Positions 51,985 through 60,719 of a DNA stretch of 64,000 bases are shown here, piece after piece (position 1 is the first letter of the stretch; the number at the start of each line of letters is the position of its first letter). The notes below the pieces were generated by a model, which was given only the letters and a program-made list of their open reading frames with translations, was not told where the DNA came from and searched no databases. The position numbers and the translations under genes were made by a program. Origin of the DNA: Halopseudomonas pelagia CL-AP6 (GTDB lineage Bacteria > Pseudomonadota > Gammaproteobacteria > Pseudomonadales > Pseudomonadaceae); the NCBI RefSeq assembly GCF_000410875.1, contig NZ_AROI01000008.1:124001-188000 (forward strand), given 5' to 3'.

Positions 51985-52583
51985 TGCGGTGCTCCTTTGT
52001 TGGTCAAAGAGCAATGTCCCGGGGCGGGGCCCCTGACCGCTTCTACTCTGGTACGTTGGTAAAAAAGCGTTGTCGGGCAGTCAGCCCGAATGAAATGAAC
52101 AGCATCTTCACTATCACTGCCCGATTCAGCTCTGCAATTTTCTCACCAACCCCGGCAGCCCTCGAAGCCTCGTGATAACGGGTTCAAGAAAGCATGAAAT
52201 AGGCTGGCTCGAACAAAAGCAGTGCAGATGGTCAGTTTTTTGCACATCCTCGGTGCAGATTTTCCATGCACAAGAAAGAGGCGAAACGGCGGTGGCGCCG
52301 CAGCACCGCTGCCTTGGTCCAAAAATGCCATCTTGGCGCGCTTCCTGCTTGATATTCAGAGCGGAGCCATTAAGCTCTGCCCGATGAGTAGAAGCTGTCA
52401 GGGGGCCAAACCCCAGGTCATTGCTCAGTTCATGGTCGGACGCTGTGCCAGGCACAACGAACGGACCGGACTGACCTGCCAGTTCCGCTGACTCGCCTTC
52501 CGTCCGCTTTCCCAGTGCCGTCCGATGCGTTCCGACCCTTTGTCTGCCCTGTGCTTGGCACGGGTACTACTTGGAGCATCATC
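51985..52583. promoter_or_regulatory. Divergent region between the amidohydrolase and oxygenase genes
   Basis: This 599-bp gap has no gene I can support. A hairpin TCGGGC/GCCCGA lies at about 52073-52091. Two exact GTGCAGAT copies (52222-52229, 52253-52260) are 31 bp apart (about three helical turns) with inverted TGCAC/GTGCA half-sites around 52241-52270. They could be sites for a purine-responsive regulator. I looked for a purine riboswitch and saw none. Confidence 0.4.
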
Positions 52584-53603
52584 ATGACTGACAATACCGC
52601 CACGCCCGAATACGGCTTGAAAGAACTGCAACTGGAAACCACCTTCGGTGGCATGGGCCGCGAGACCAGCAAGGACATACCGCTTATCGATCTCAGCAAT
52701 TTCGACCATCGCCGCCAGGAGATCACCGCTCAACTGTGGCAGGCGGCGACCGAAGTAGGCTTTTTCCAGTTGATCAACCACGGGCTGGATCTCGACTCCG
52801 TACGCGACGCGTTCAAACTGTCGGAAGCCTTCTTCGCCCTGCCCAGCGAACAAAAGCAGGCCTTCCCGTTAAAGAAAGGACTGAATGCCGGCTGGGAGTT
52901 CATGTCTCAGGTACGCCCGTCCACGCGCACCGCCGATCAAAAGGAATCTTTCCAGATTACCCTGCCGCATATGGATGATCTCTGGCCGAACCAGACAGTC
53001 GTTCCAGAGTTTCACCGGGTGATGCTGGACTTTGAATACCGCGCCTGGCAACTGGGCATGCAGGTACTCTCCTGTTTTGCCGACCGGCTTGGGTTCGAAC
53101 GCGACTTCTTCAGCCAGGCACATGATCGCCGCAAGCCTGACTATCAAAGCACCCTGCGCCTGCTGCACTACCTGGCCATGCCGGAAGAATCGCAGGATGA
53201 CAGCCTGTGGCGCGCCGGTGCGCACACCGATTTCGATTGCCTGACCATGGTCTTCCAGCAGGAAGGTCAGGGTGGCCTGCAGGTTAGCCCCGGCAAGGAT
53301 GCTGAAGGCGCTGGCGATAATCGCGAGTGGAGTAGCGTGATCCCGCGTGATGGCGTCATTACCTGCAACATCGGCGATATGTTAATGCGCTGGAGTGACG
53401 ATCAGCTCAAGTCCACCCTGCACCGCGTGCGCATGCCAAAACCCGGCGAGTACCGTGGCCCGCGCTACAGCCTGGCGTTCTTCTGCCAGGCCAACAAGGA
53501 GGTGATAATCCAGGGACCCGGCGGAAAGTACCCACCGATCTCTGCAGCGGACTATCTGTTACAGCGCATCCAGGCCAACTTCGCCGAAAAAAAGCCGAGC
53601 TGA
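52584..53603 (+). CDS. IPNS-like Fe(II)/2-oxoglutarate-type oxygenase
   Basis: The start at 52584 follows TTGGAG by about 8 bp. The 339-residue protein has the DIOX_N domain (IPLIDLSNF, then EVGFFQLINHGLD) and the 2OG-FeII_Oxy core. The metal triad is H214-x-D216 and H280, and the R294-x-S296 pair should bind 2-oxoglutarate (RYSLAFF). Its counterpart in P. aeruginosa (PA0147-type) sits beside the 8-oxoguanine deaminase, suggesting a role in purine or methylated-purine oxidation. Substrate not established. A strong hairpin follows. Confidence 0.85.
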   Translation: MTDNTATPEYGLKELQLETTFGGMGRETSKDIPLIDLSNFDHRRQEITAQLWQAATEVGFFQLINHGLDLDSVRDAFKLSEAFFALPSEQKQAFPLKKGLNAGWEFMSQVRPSTRTADQKESFQITLPHMDDLWPNQTVVPEFHRVMLDFEYRAWQLGMQVLSCFADRLGFERDFFSQAHDRRKPDYQSTLRLLHYLAMPEESQDDSLWRAGAHTDFDCLTMVFQQEGQGGLQVSPGKDAEGAGDNREWSSVIPRDGVITCNIGDMLMRWSDDQLKSTLHRVRMPKPGEYRGPRYSLAFFCQANKEVIIQGPGGKYPPISAADYLLQRIQANFAEKKPS

Positions 53604-53615
53604 GCTGCTAACGGC

Positions 53616-53642
53616 AGCGGCCTCTTGAGCAGAGGCCGCTTT
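53616..53642. terminator. Terminator-like hairpin after the oxygenase gene
   Basis: AGCGGCCTC (53616-53624) pairs with GAGGCCGCT (53632-53640) around TTGAGCA. Nine GC-rich pairs are followed by only two T residues, so termination efficiency is uncertain. Confidence 0.6.
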
Positions 53643-53676
53643 GGCTGGTCATCTCTTACTGCTCCTGACGGGAAAG

Positions 53677-54480
53677 TTAGAACGCTGCCTCCGAGCCTCT
53701 GGTAGCCCAACGCGTCATGCGGCGCTCCACCAATGCAAACAGCTCGTACATCACCACCCCCATGATACCGATCACCACCAGGCCTGCGAACACCAACCCC
53801 ATGTTCATCGACGAACTGGCAGAAATCATCAGATAGCCGATACCCAGGTTGGACGCCACGGTTTCGGAAATGACCGAACCGACGAACGCCAGGGTGATCG
53901 CCACCTTCAGCGAAGCGAAAAAATAGGGCATGGAGCGTGGCAGGGCGACCTTCTTGAGGATGTCCAGTTTGCTGGCACCGAGTGAACGCAGTACATCCTG
54001 TAACTCCGGCTCCAGGGTTGCCAGGCCCGTGGCCATGTTGACCACCACCGGGAAGAACGAAATCAGGAAGGCGGTGAGAATCGCCGGTACTGTACCGATA
54101 CCGAACCAGACCACCAGCACCGGCACAAAGGCCACCTTGGGTACGCTGTTGAAACCGACCAGCAGCGGATAAAGCGCTTTGTAAATGATCGGAGAAGAGC
54201 CGACCAGAATGCCCAGGAACAGGCCAAACACCACAGCAATACCGAACCCCACCAACGTGGTGAACAGGGTATGCAAAGCGTGCTGCATGATAGGAGCGCG
54301 ATACTCTAGCCAGGCCGCCCAGATGTCCGTGGGCGCGGGAAACAGATAGGTTGGAATACTAAACAGCTTGCACACCAACTCCCAGAACAGGGTGAGGGAT
54401 ACCAGCAACAGCCAAGGCGAGGCCTTGATCAGCCATTTCCTGCGTTGTGCGCGTGTCATGCCGAGTAGGCTACTGCTCAT
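53677..54480 (-). CDS. ABC transporter permease (SsuC/TauC type)
   Basis: A 267-residue inner-membrane permease with about six TM segments and the EAA-type motif LRSLGASKLDILKKVALPRSMP (EAA loop; shown in part: LRSLGASKLDILKKVALPRS). It overlaps the ATPase gene by 4 nt. With the ATPase and the NMT1-like binding protein it forms an importer located directly after the urate operon, probably for a purine, pyrimidine or related compound. Confidence 0.87.
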   Translation of the reverse strand: MSSSLLGMTRAQRRKWLIKASPWLLLVSLTLFWELVCKLFSIPTYLFPAPTDIWAAWLEYRAPIMQHALHTLFTTLVGFGIAVVFGLFLGILVGSSPIIYKALYPLLVGFNSVPKVAFVPVLVVWFGIGTVPAILTAFLISFFPVVVNMATGLATLEPELQDVLRSLGASKLDILKKVALPRSMPYFFASLKVAITLAFVGSVISETVASNLGIGYLMISASSSMNMGLVFAGLVVIGIMGVVMYELFALVERRMTRWATRGSEAAF

Positions 54481-55268
54481 GCCGCGCCCTCCCGTATACG
54501 TCCAATATGATCACGCAGTTCGAACACCAATTCGGCGAAGCGATCGGTGTAAGTCACCGCCAGTTCGCGCGGCCGTGGCAGATCAATTGGCTTACGCACC
54601 AGCAGACGTCCGGGGCCCTTGCTCATCACGTACACGGTGTCGGCAAGGAACACTGCCTCGCGTAAATCATGGGTTACCAGAATCACCGTGAAGGGCTCCT
54701 CCTGCCACAGGTCACGGACCATGCACCAGAGTTCTTCGCGGGTAAAGGCATCCAGTGCGCCAAAGGGCTCATCGAGCATCAGCAGGCCAGGCTTGTGGAT
54801 CAGCGCCCGGCAGATGGAAGCACGCTGCTGCATACCGCCAGATAGCTCCCAGGGAAACTTGTCCTCACACCCGGCCAACCCGACCCGCTTGAGCAGCGCG
54901 CGGCCCTGCTCCTCGAACAGCGCCTTTTCCGCCTTGAAGCGATGCCGGTACTGCTTGACGATTTCCATCGGCAGCAGAATGTTTTCCAATGTGCTGCGCC
55001 AGGGCAACAGGTTGGATGCCTGAAATGCCATACCCACATTCTGCTGCGGGCCGGTTACCGGTTGTCCGCCGAGCAGGATATTGCCCTCGCTCGGTGGTGC
55101 CAGCCCGGTGACCAGCTTCATCAGGGTGGATTTGCCACAACCGGATGGACCCACCACCGCGACGAATTCGTTCTGCTTTACCGTCATGCTGATGTCTTCA
55201 ATGGCCATGGGGCCATCCTCGCCATAGCGCATACTGACGTGCTCAAATTGCACCAGATCCATCTTCAA
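54477..55268 (-). CDS. ABC transporter ATPase (nitrate/taurine type)
   Basis: A 263-residue ATPase with Walker A GPSGCGKST, signature LSGGMQQRAS and Walker B LLMLDEPFGALD, followed by the H-loop VTHDLREAVFL. Close to the SsuB/TauB subfamily. It is 58 bp downstream of the binding-protein gene, with a hairpin in the gap. Confidence 0.9.
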   Translation of the reverse strand: MKMDLVQFEHVSMRYGEDGPMAIEDISMTVKQNEFVAVVGPSGCGKSTLMKLVTGLAPPSEGNILLGGQPVTGPQQNVGMAFQASNLLPWRSTLENILLPMEIVKQYRHRFKAEKALFEEQGRALLKRVGLAGCEDKFPWELSGGMQQRASICRALIHKPGLLMLDEPFGALDAFTREELWCMVRDLWQEEPFTVILVTHDLREAVFLADTVYVMSKGPGRLLVRKPIDLPRPRELAVTYTDRFAELVFELRDHIGRIREGAA

Positions 55269-55285
55269 CTCCGTTTAGAAATAAG

Positions 55286-55311
55286 CAGGGCCGCCATCCC
55301 GGCCGGCCCTG
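55286..55311 (-). other. Intra-operon hairpin between binding protein and ATPase genes
   Basis: CAGGGCCG (55286-55293) and CGGCCCTG (55304-55311) form an 8-bp GC stem. Such hairpins commonly protect binding-protein mRNA 3' ends and lower expression of downstream membrane genes. Confidence 0.5.
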
Positions 55312-55326
55312 TCATGGCAACACCGC

Positions 55327-56370
55327 TCAGGGAATCTGCCGCTCGGCTTCAGCCGGCAGATAGCTGCTGTCGAACAGCGCGGCCAGCTCCGGCGTTGCAG
55401 TCAAACCATAGGAGGCAACCATGTCTGCCAAGGCCCGCTGCATACGCTCCTCGGTAACGGCGCCTAAGCCTTCGGCACGGGTTTCATCAGTCACCACGTT
55501 GGTATCCAGCGCCAGCTTCAAGCGCCGCAGCTCAAGCTTCTCGTCGATCAACTGATCGCGTTTTTTGACATAGGCAATCGCACTATCAGGATCGGCGATG
55601 GTTTCCTGCAGTGCCTTGTTGAACGCACGCAAAAAGCCCTTGACCGCTTCCGGGTTGCTCTCGAGCAAGTCATTGCGAGCGACAATGGTGTTGCCGTAGA
55701 ACTCGACGCCGTAATCGGGGTACTTCAACGCGACGATGTCGTCAGGATCAACGCCACGCGCCTCAAGGTTCAGCAGGCTGGTGAAGTAAAAGCCGGTGAT
55801 ACCGTCCAGTTGACCGCGCGCCAGCAGCGTCTCACGAATCGCCGGCTCGACCGATTGCCAGGTCACATCACCCACCTCCAGACCATTGTGCCGTGCGAAA
55901 GACGGCCAGGCTTTGCGGCCACCGTCGAATACCGGCGCGCCCAGGGTCTTGCCCTTCAGATCCGCTGGCTCCTTGATACCAGAGCTTTTCAATGCAAATA
56001 CCGCGGCTGGCATGGCGTTGTAGACCATATAGACACCCGTCACATTGGTACCGGGATTATTCGCCGTGGTTTCGGTCAACGCGCTGTAGTCGGCAAAGCC
56101 CATGTCATAGGCGTTGGTCGCCAGACGCGTTACCGCGCCCGCAGAGCCGCTACCCGAATCAATACTCACGTTAAGGCCTTCATCCTTGAAGTAGCCTTTT
56201 TCCAGCGCCATCAGAAAGGGCGCCGACGGACCTTCAAAGCGCCAGTCCAGGGTGAAGCGAATATCGGTGTCGGCCTTGGCGCCTAGACTCAAAGCCAAGG
56301 CACCCAGCCCGGCCAATAGTGTGATACCCCGGCCAAACCGCTTCAAACGACTGCTTTTTGTCTGCTGCAT
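55327..56370 (-). CDS. ABC substrate-binding protein (NMT1/THI5-like)
   Basis: A 347-residue periplasmic protein with a signal peptide (residues 1-33, ending SLGAKA). The domain shows TLDWRFEGPSAPFLMALEKG and IDSGSGSAGAVTRLATNAYD, typical of the SsuA/THI5 group that binds pyrimidine or sulfonate-like ligands. It is the first ABC gene, 73 bp after puuD; the gap has two ATATTTCCGT copies (56391-56400, 56404-56413). Ligand is probably a purine degradation compound, by context only. Confidence 0.85.
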   Translation of the reverse strand: MQQTKSSRLKRFGRGITLLAGLGALALSLGAKADTDIRFTLDWRFEGPSAPFLMALEKGYFKDEGLNVSIDSGSGSAGAVTRLATNAYDMGFADYSALTETTANNPGTNVTGVYMVYNAMPAAVFALKSSGIKEPADLKGKTLGAPVFDGGRKAWPSFARHNGLEVGDVTWQSVEPAIRETLLARGQLDGITGFYFTSLLNLEARGVDPDDIVALKYPDYGVEFYGNTIVARNDLLESNPEAVKGFLRAFNKALQETIADPDSAIAYVKKRDQLIDEKLELRRLKLALDTNVVTDETRAEGLGAVTEERMQRALADMVASYGLTATPELAALFDSSYLPAEAERQIP

Positions 56371-56390
56371 AGGTACGTCTCCTGGTATGA

Positions 56391-56413
56391 ATATTTCCGT
56401 TAGATATTTCCGT
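56391..56413. promoter_or_regulatory. Direct repeat upstream of the binding-protein gene
   Basis: ATATTTCCGT occurs twice with a 13-bp period, 20-45 bp before the ATG on the minus strand. It may be an operator of a separate promoter for the ABC genes. Confidence 0.35.
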
Positions 56414-56443
56414 AAAGTGCAACGACGCCATCAATAAACCGAT

Positions 56444-57649
56444 TTACTCCGGGCCCACCTGTCTTAGCCAGGTCCCGATCAGATCGCGTTCTTCGCGCGT
56501 GATACCGGTGGTATTGCCCAACGGCATGTACTCAGTCGCCACCGTGGCCTGATAGACCTGATCGCGGTGATCCTTGAGCTGCTCGAGCGTGGCCAGCGAG
56601 ATACCTGCCGGTGGTGCCTGGAAGGCCGGGTGCGGCGGATTCTCGACATGGCAGCCCTGACAATGGGCTTCTACCAAGACCCTGATCTGCTGATCGCTCA
56701 CCTCAGGGGCGTTGGCGGTCAGGCGAGTGTCCGGTCGGCTGGGCGCCATCGCCCAAATCAGCGCCAGGGTCAGCAGCGCGCTGACAACCAGAATCGAGGG
56801 CCGAGTAATGCCCTGGTGGCGCAGGTTGAAGAAGTGCCGGGCGAAGGCGGTAATGAAACCGATCGCCGCCAGCACCGCCCAGCCATGGGCGTGCCCGTAG
56901 AACATCGGATAGTGGTTGCTGATCATGATGAAGATGACCGGCAGCGTCAGATAGTTGTTGTGCGTGGAGCGCAGTTTCGCCCGTTCAGCCAGCAGCGCTA
57001 CCCGGGCATCCGGTTCCACGCCCTGCTGTATGGCGTTAACCAGTGCCCGCTGGGCCGGAACGATACCGAGAAAGACATTGGCGACCATGATGGTGCCGAT
57101 CACCGCGCCCACATGGATAAAGGCGCCACGTCCGGCAAATACCTGGAACATGCCCCAGGACACCGCCACCAGAATCACCAACAGCACAGCACCGAATGCC
57201 AGCCCGTTGCGCGACAGCGGACTGCGGATCAGCGCTTCGTAGATCAGCATCACGCCAATCAGCGTGCCCATACCGATGGCAATCGCGCCGCCAGTGCTCA
57301 ATGCCAGCTTGCTGGTGTCAATCAGGTAGCCGGGATTGCCAAAGTAGTAGACGGCAAATAGCAACGCCAGGCCGCTCATCAGCGTGCTATAGGCTTCCCA
57401 CTTGAACCAGTGCAGCTTGCGCGGCATTTCTTCCGGCCCCAGCTGGTATTTGGCGACCTCGTAAATGCCGCCGCCGTGGATTGCCCATAGGTCACCCTTG
57501 ATGCCTTTCTGCTTCTTCCATTCCGGCGGCTCGCGCAGATGATTGTCCAGCCAGACAAAATAGAAAGACGCGCCAATCCAGGCCACCCCGGCGATCACAT
57601 GAAACCAACGAATAATCAGACTCAGCCAATCAGCCAGATACGCATGCAT
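56444..57649 (-). CDS. puuD: Membrane urate oxidase PuuD with cytochrome c domain
   Basis: A 401-residue inner-membrane protein. The N-terminal urate oxidase N domain (DUF989, about residues 1-300) has several TM helices and WFHVIAGVAWIGASFYFVWLD with WAIHGGGIYEVAKYQ; the C-terminal cytochrome c domain carries CQGCH at 330-334. PuuD converts urate to 5-hydroxyisourate, passing electrons through the heme. It overlaps the guaD gene by 20 nt. It is the last of the purine operon. Confidence 0.93.
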   Translation of the reverse strand: MHAYLADWLSLIIRWFHVIAGVAWIGASFYFVWLDNHLREPPEWKKQKGIKGDLWAIHGGGIYEVAKYQLGPEEMPRKLHWFKWEAYSTLMSGLALLFAVYYFGNPGYLIDTSKLALSTGGAIAIGMGTLIGVMLIYEALIRSPLSRNGLAFGAVLLVILVAVSWGMFQVFAGRGAFIHVGAVIGTIMVANVFLGIVPAQRALVNAIQQGVEPDARVALLAERAKLRSTHNNYLTLPVIFIMISNHYPMFYGHAHGWAVLAAIGFITAFARHFFNLRHQGITRPSILVVSALLTLALIWAMAPSRPDTRLTANAPEVSDQQIRVLVEAHCQGCHVENPPHPAFQAPPAGISLATLEQLKDHRDQVYQATVATEYMPLGNTTGITREERDLIGTWLRQVGPE

Positions 57650-59006
57650 TGAGCGCAGCTCCTTCTACGGTATCGCGATCGTACCGGCACTGCCCGGCAA
57701 TATAGGTGCGACGTATGGCGCGGTCGTCGCCGAGAATCATCAGATCGAAAAGCACAGCAGACAGGTCCGAATCGGGCGTGCCCTTGAGCTTCATAATCGG
57801 ACCGGCAGCGCGGTCCAGAACCAGAAAGTCGGCATATTTGCCGGCCTGCAAATTGCCCGTCTGGTCAGCCTGATGCAGCACTTCGGCATTACCCAGGGTG
57901 GCCATATAGAACGCCTTCAGCGGGTTCAACGATTGCCCGCGCAGTTGGCAGACCTTGTAAGCCTCGGCCATGGTGACCAGCATCGACAGACTGGTGCCAC
58001 CGCCGACATCGGATGCCAGGCCCACCTGCACGCCCGCATCGACCGCACTGCGCAGATCGAACAGGCCGCTGCCCAAAAAGGTATTCGAGGTCGGGCAGAA
58101 GGCAATGCGCGTGCCGGTTTGCGCCAGGCGCTGGCGGTTCTCGTCGCTGATATGAATGCCATGCGCGAGCACGCTGTGATCACCGAGCAGGCCGAAATGG
58201 TCGTAAACGTCCAGGTAGTCCTTGCGCTCAGGAAACAGCTCCCTGATCCAGGCGATCTCGGCATGATTTTCCGCCCAGTGGGTCTGCATTAGCGCACCCG
58301 GACAATCGGCCAGCAGTTGGCCGGCATAGCTCAGCTGCTGCACCGACGAGGTGGCAGCAAACCGCGGGGTAATGGCGTAGCGTTGACGCCCCTTGCCGTG
58401 CCAGCGGTCAATCAGTTCGCGGCTTTCCCGATAGCTGGCCTCGGCGGTATCGCGCAGCCCATCCGGCGCGTGAGTGTCCATCATCACCTTGCCGGTGGTC
58501 AGGGCCATGTTGTAATGATCGGCGGCAGCGAAAAGCGCGTCGGCGCAGACCTGATGCGAAGTGGCGAACACCAATCCCGAGGTAGTGCCGTGCGCCAGCA
58601 GCAGATTGAGGAATATCTGCGATTGGCTGGCTGACCAGTCCGGATCAGCGAACCTGGATTCGGTCGGGTAGGTATAGGTTTCCAGCCATTCCAATAGCTG
58701 CGTGCCATAACTGGCCATAACGCGCAGCTGCGGCATATGCACATGGGTGTCGATAAAGCCCGGCACAATCAGGCTGTTCGGCCAGTGCTCAACGCTAGTC
58801 GAGGCGGGCAGAGCCGGGATCAACTGCTCGGCAGCGCCAGTCGCCAGCACGCGGCCGTCAGCGACGACCAGCAGGCCGTCCTGCAGGTATTCATAACTGG
58901 CAGGGTTAGGCTGGCCAAGGCCTGGATCGCCGAGAAAATGCAGTAACGGGCCGCGAAAGGCTGTGCAGCCAACGGCAAAGCCGGCAGTGGAGTTGGAATC
59001 AGTCAT
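57630..59006 (-). CDS. guaD: Guanine deaminase
   Basis: The start at 59006 shares an A with the uraH stop (TGATG) and follows GGGGGAGC. The 458-residue amidohydrolase has the zinc site FIDTHVHMPQL, TTG-like AHGTTSGLVFATSH, MQTHWAENHAEI and SDVGGGTSLSM. It converts guanine to xanthine, feeding XdhABC. It overlaps puuD by 20 nt. Confidence 0.93.
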   Translation of the reverse strand: MTDSNSTAGFAVGCTAFRGPLLHFLGDPGLGQPNPASYEYLQDGLLVVADGRVLATGAAEQLIPALPASTSVEHWPNSLIVPGFIDTHVHMPQLRVMASYGTQLLEWLETYTYPTESRFADPDWSASQSQIFLNLLLAHGTTSGLVFATSHQVCADALFAAADHYNMALTTGKVMMDTHAPDGLRDTAEASYRESRELIDRWHGKGRQRYAITPRFAATSSVQQLSYAGQLLADCPGALMQTHWAENHAEIAWIRELFPERKDYLDVYDHFGLLGDHSVLAHGIHISDENRQRLAQTGTRIAFCPTSNTFLGSGLFDLRSAVDAGVQVGLASDVGGGTSLSMLVTMAEAYKVCQLRGQSLNPLKAFYMATLGNAEVLHQADQTGNLQAGKYADFLVLDRAAGPIMKLKGTPDSDLSAVLFDLMILGDDRAIRRTYIAGQCRYDRDTVEGAALNACVSG

Positions 59007-59350
59007 CAGCTCCCCCGATAAGTCGAATAGCCCCACTGGTTGAGCAGCAGCGGCACATGATAGTGGGCGTCGGCATCATCGAGGCAGAAGACAATGGTCA
59101 CCGAGGGATAGAAACAGCGCTTGCCCTGGTGTTGAAAGTAGCCCTGGGTGTCGAAGGTCAGGCGGTAAGTACCGGCATCTACCTCGGGCGGGAAAGCATT
59201 GAAAATGCGCCCATCGGCGTCGGTCATGGCGCTAGCCAGGCTGTGCCAGCCGGTATCGGTCTGCTGCTCCAGGCTGACGCTAACCCCGGCGGCAGGCTGG
59301 CCGGAACCGAGATCGAGAATATGCGTGGTGATCTGACTGCGGGTGTTCAT
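59006..59350 (-). CDS. uraH: 5-hydroxyisourate hydrolase (transthyretin-like)
   Basis: A 114-residue HIUase: SQITTHILDLGSGQPAAGVSV at the N-terminus and YHVPLLLNQWGYSTYRGS at the C-terminus, where YRGS is the diagnostic ending. It hydrolyses 5-hydroxyisourate to OHCU. It overlaps uraD by 4 nt. Confidence 0.95.
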   Translation of the reverse strand: MNTRSQITTHILDLGSGQPAAGVSVSLEQQTDTGWHSLASAMTDADGRIFNAFPPEVDAGTYRLTFDTQGYFQHQGKRCFYPSVTIVFCLDDADAHYHVPLLLNQWGYSTYRGS

Positions 59351-59847
59351 AGCAATTTATCCAGTCGAAGATGGGTGATCTTGGCCTGCTCGGCAGCAGC
59401 TATAAGAATCTCTTCAGCGCGCTCATTGGGCAGACGCGCCTCAAGCAGTTCGAGCATCTGCTCTGCCGACTTGCCGGTTGCACAGACAATGAAGATAAAG
59501 CCGAACTTGTCAAAGTAGGCATCGTTGCCGTCTTTCAGCCTTTGCAGGATGGTTTCGCAGGCAACGCTCGCCCCGGCCTGCTCGCCGCTGGCCATGGCTT
59601 CAGTGCTGGCATAGCGCGCCTTCAGGCTTTTGATGTCGCCGATTTTCGGGTGAGCTTCAAAGGCCGCCAGCCAATCGCTTTCCATCAGGCTGGGCCACAG
59701 CGCCCGTGCGGTACCGTGCAGCGCCTCCGGCGAGGCAAAGGGCCGTGCGCCGACCATGCCGCGTACCCAGGCTTCGGCTGCGCAACAGTCGCGCATCAGC
59801 GTTTCTGCCTGAGCGTCGGGTAACTGGTTGAGTTGTTCCAGGGTCAT
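59347..59847 (-). CDS. uraD: OHCU decarboxylase
   Basis: A 166-residue UraD with catalytic His in FEAHPKIGDIKSLK and the family sequence KFGFIFIVCATGKSAEQML. It converts OHCU to S-allantoin. Starts within the xdhC stop (ATGA overlap). Confidence 0.94.
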   Translation of the reverse strand: MTLEQLNQLPDAQAETLMRDCCAAEAWVRGMVGARPFASPEALHGTARALWPSLMESDWLAAFEAHPKIGDIKSLKARYASTEAMASGEQAGASVACETILQRLKDGNDAYFDKFGFIFIVCATGKSAEQMLELLEARLPNERAEEILIAAAEQAKITHLRLDKLL

Positions 59848-60719
59848 GAATGCTCCGTTATTTTGCTGTCACTGGGCTTGTCTGTCTGCATCAGGCCGCG
59901 CAACTGTGGCCAGCTCACACCGCGGCGCTTCTGTGCGGCTGGCAGCTGAGCGCCGGCCAGCGCCAGCAGCTCTGCACTGATGGATACCGCGACCTCCATC
60001 GGCCGCTTGCCGGGCACATCATCACGGCCTACCGGACAACGAATGCGCTCAATCTGCTGCGCGCTGTGACCGCGGTGCTCAAGCCGCTGGCGAAAGCGCT
60101 CAGCTTTGGTTTGCGAGCCAATCAGCCCAATGCTCAGCGCATTACCTGCGTTAAGCAGGGCGCGGCACAGTTCGTAATCAAGCTGATGGTTGTGCGTCAG
60201 AATCAATGCGTGCGCGCCGACACAAAGGCCAGCCGCATCGCCTGCAGGATCGTCGCTGTAATGCACCCTGACGTTGTCCGGCACCTCCTGCGGAAAGCCG
60301 TCCTCACGCGAGTCGACCCAGGTCACGCGCCAGGGCAGTTGCCCCATGATGGTCATCAGCGCGCGAGCCACATGCCCGGCGCCAAACACCACCAGCCGGG
60401 CATCGCTGCCACGCTGGCCTTCCATGAGAATGCTCACGCTGCCACCGCAGCATTGCCCCAGGCTGGCCCCGAGCGGAAAGTGCTGCATCTGCGACTCGAA
60501 GCGGCCAGCAGCCAGCTGTTCGCGGGCTCGGGCAATGACCTGATATTCCAGGTGCCCTCCACCGATGGTGTCGTAACTGTGCTCACCAGTGACGACCATC
60601 TTGCTTGAGGGCTCGCGCGGCACTGAGCCAGCTACGCCCAGAATGGTCACCAGCACATAGGGTTCGCCCTGACGCTCGCACTCGGCGACCGCCTGGTACC
60701 ACATCATCCGATGCTGCAT
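59844..60719 (-). CDS. xdhC: Xanthine dehydrogenase accessory protein XdhC
   Basis: A 291-residue XdhC/CoxI protein with N-terminal GVAGSVPREPSSKM and the motif TIGGGHLEYQ, then a Rossmann domain (LVVFGAGHVARAL). It inserts sulfurated molybdenum cofactor into xanthine dehydrogenase. Start chosen at 60719 with GGAGGA 6 bp upstream; it overlaps xdhB by 16 nt. Confidence 0.92.
   Translation of the reverse strand: MQHRMMWYQAVAECERQGEPYVLVTILGVAGSVPREPSSKMVVTGEHSYDTIGGGHLEYQVIARAREQLAAGRFESQMQHFPLGASLGQCCGGSVSILMEGQRGSDARLVVFGAGHVARALMTIMGQLPWRVTWVDSREDGFPQEVPDNVRVHYSDDPAGDAAGLCVGAHALILTHNHQLDYELCRALLNAGNALSIGLIGSQTKAERFRQRLEHRGHSAQQIERIRCPVGRDDVPGKRPMEVAVSISAELLALAGAQLPAAQKRRGVSWPQLRGLMQTDKPSDSKITEHS

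Noticed and set aside
51985-52583. A purine riboswitch upstream of the oxygenase or deaminase genes
   Set aside because: I looked for the conserved junction and loop sequences of purine riboswitches and did not see them; only repeats and a weak hairpin are present.
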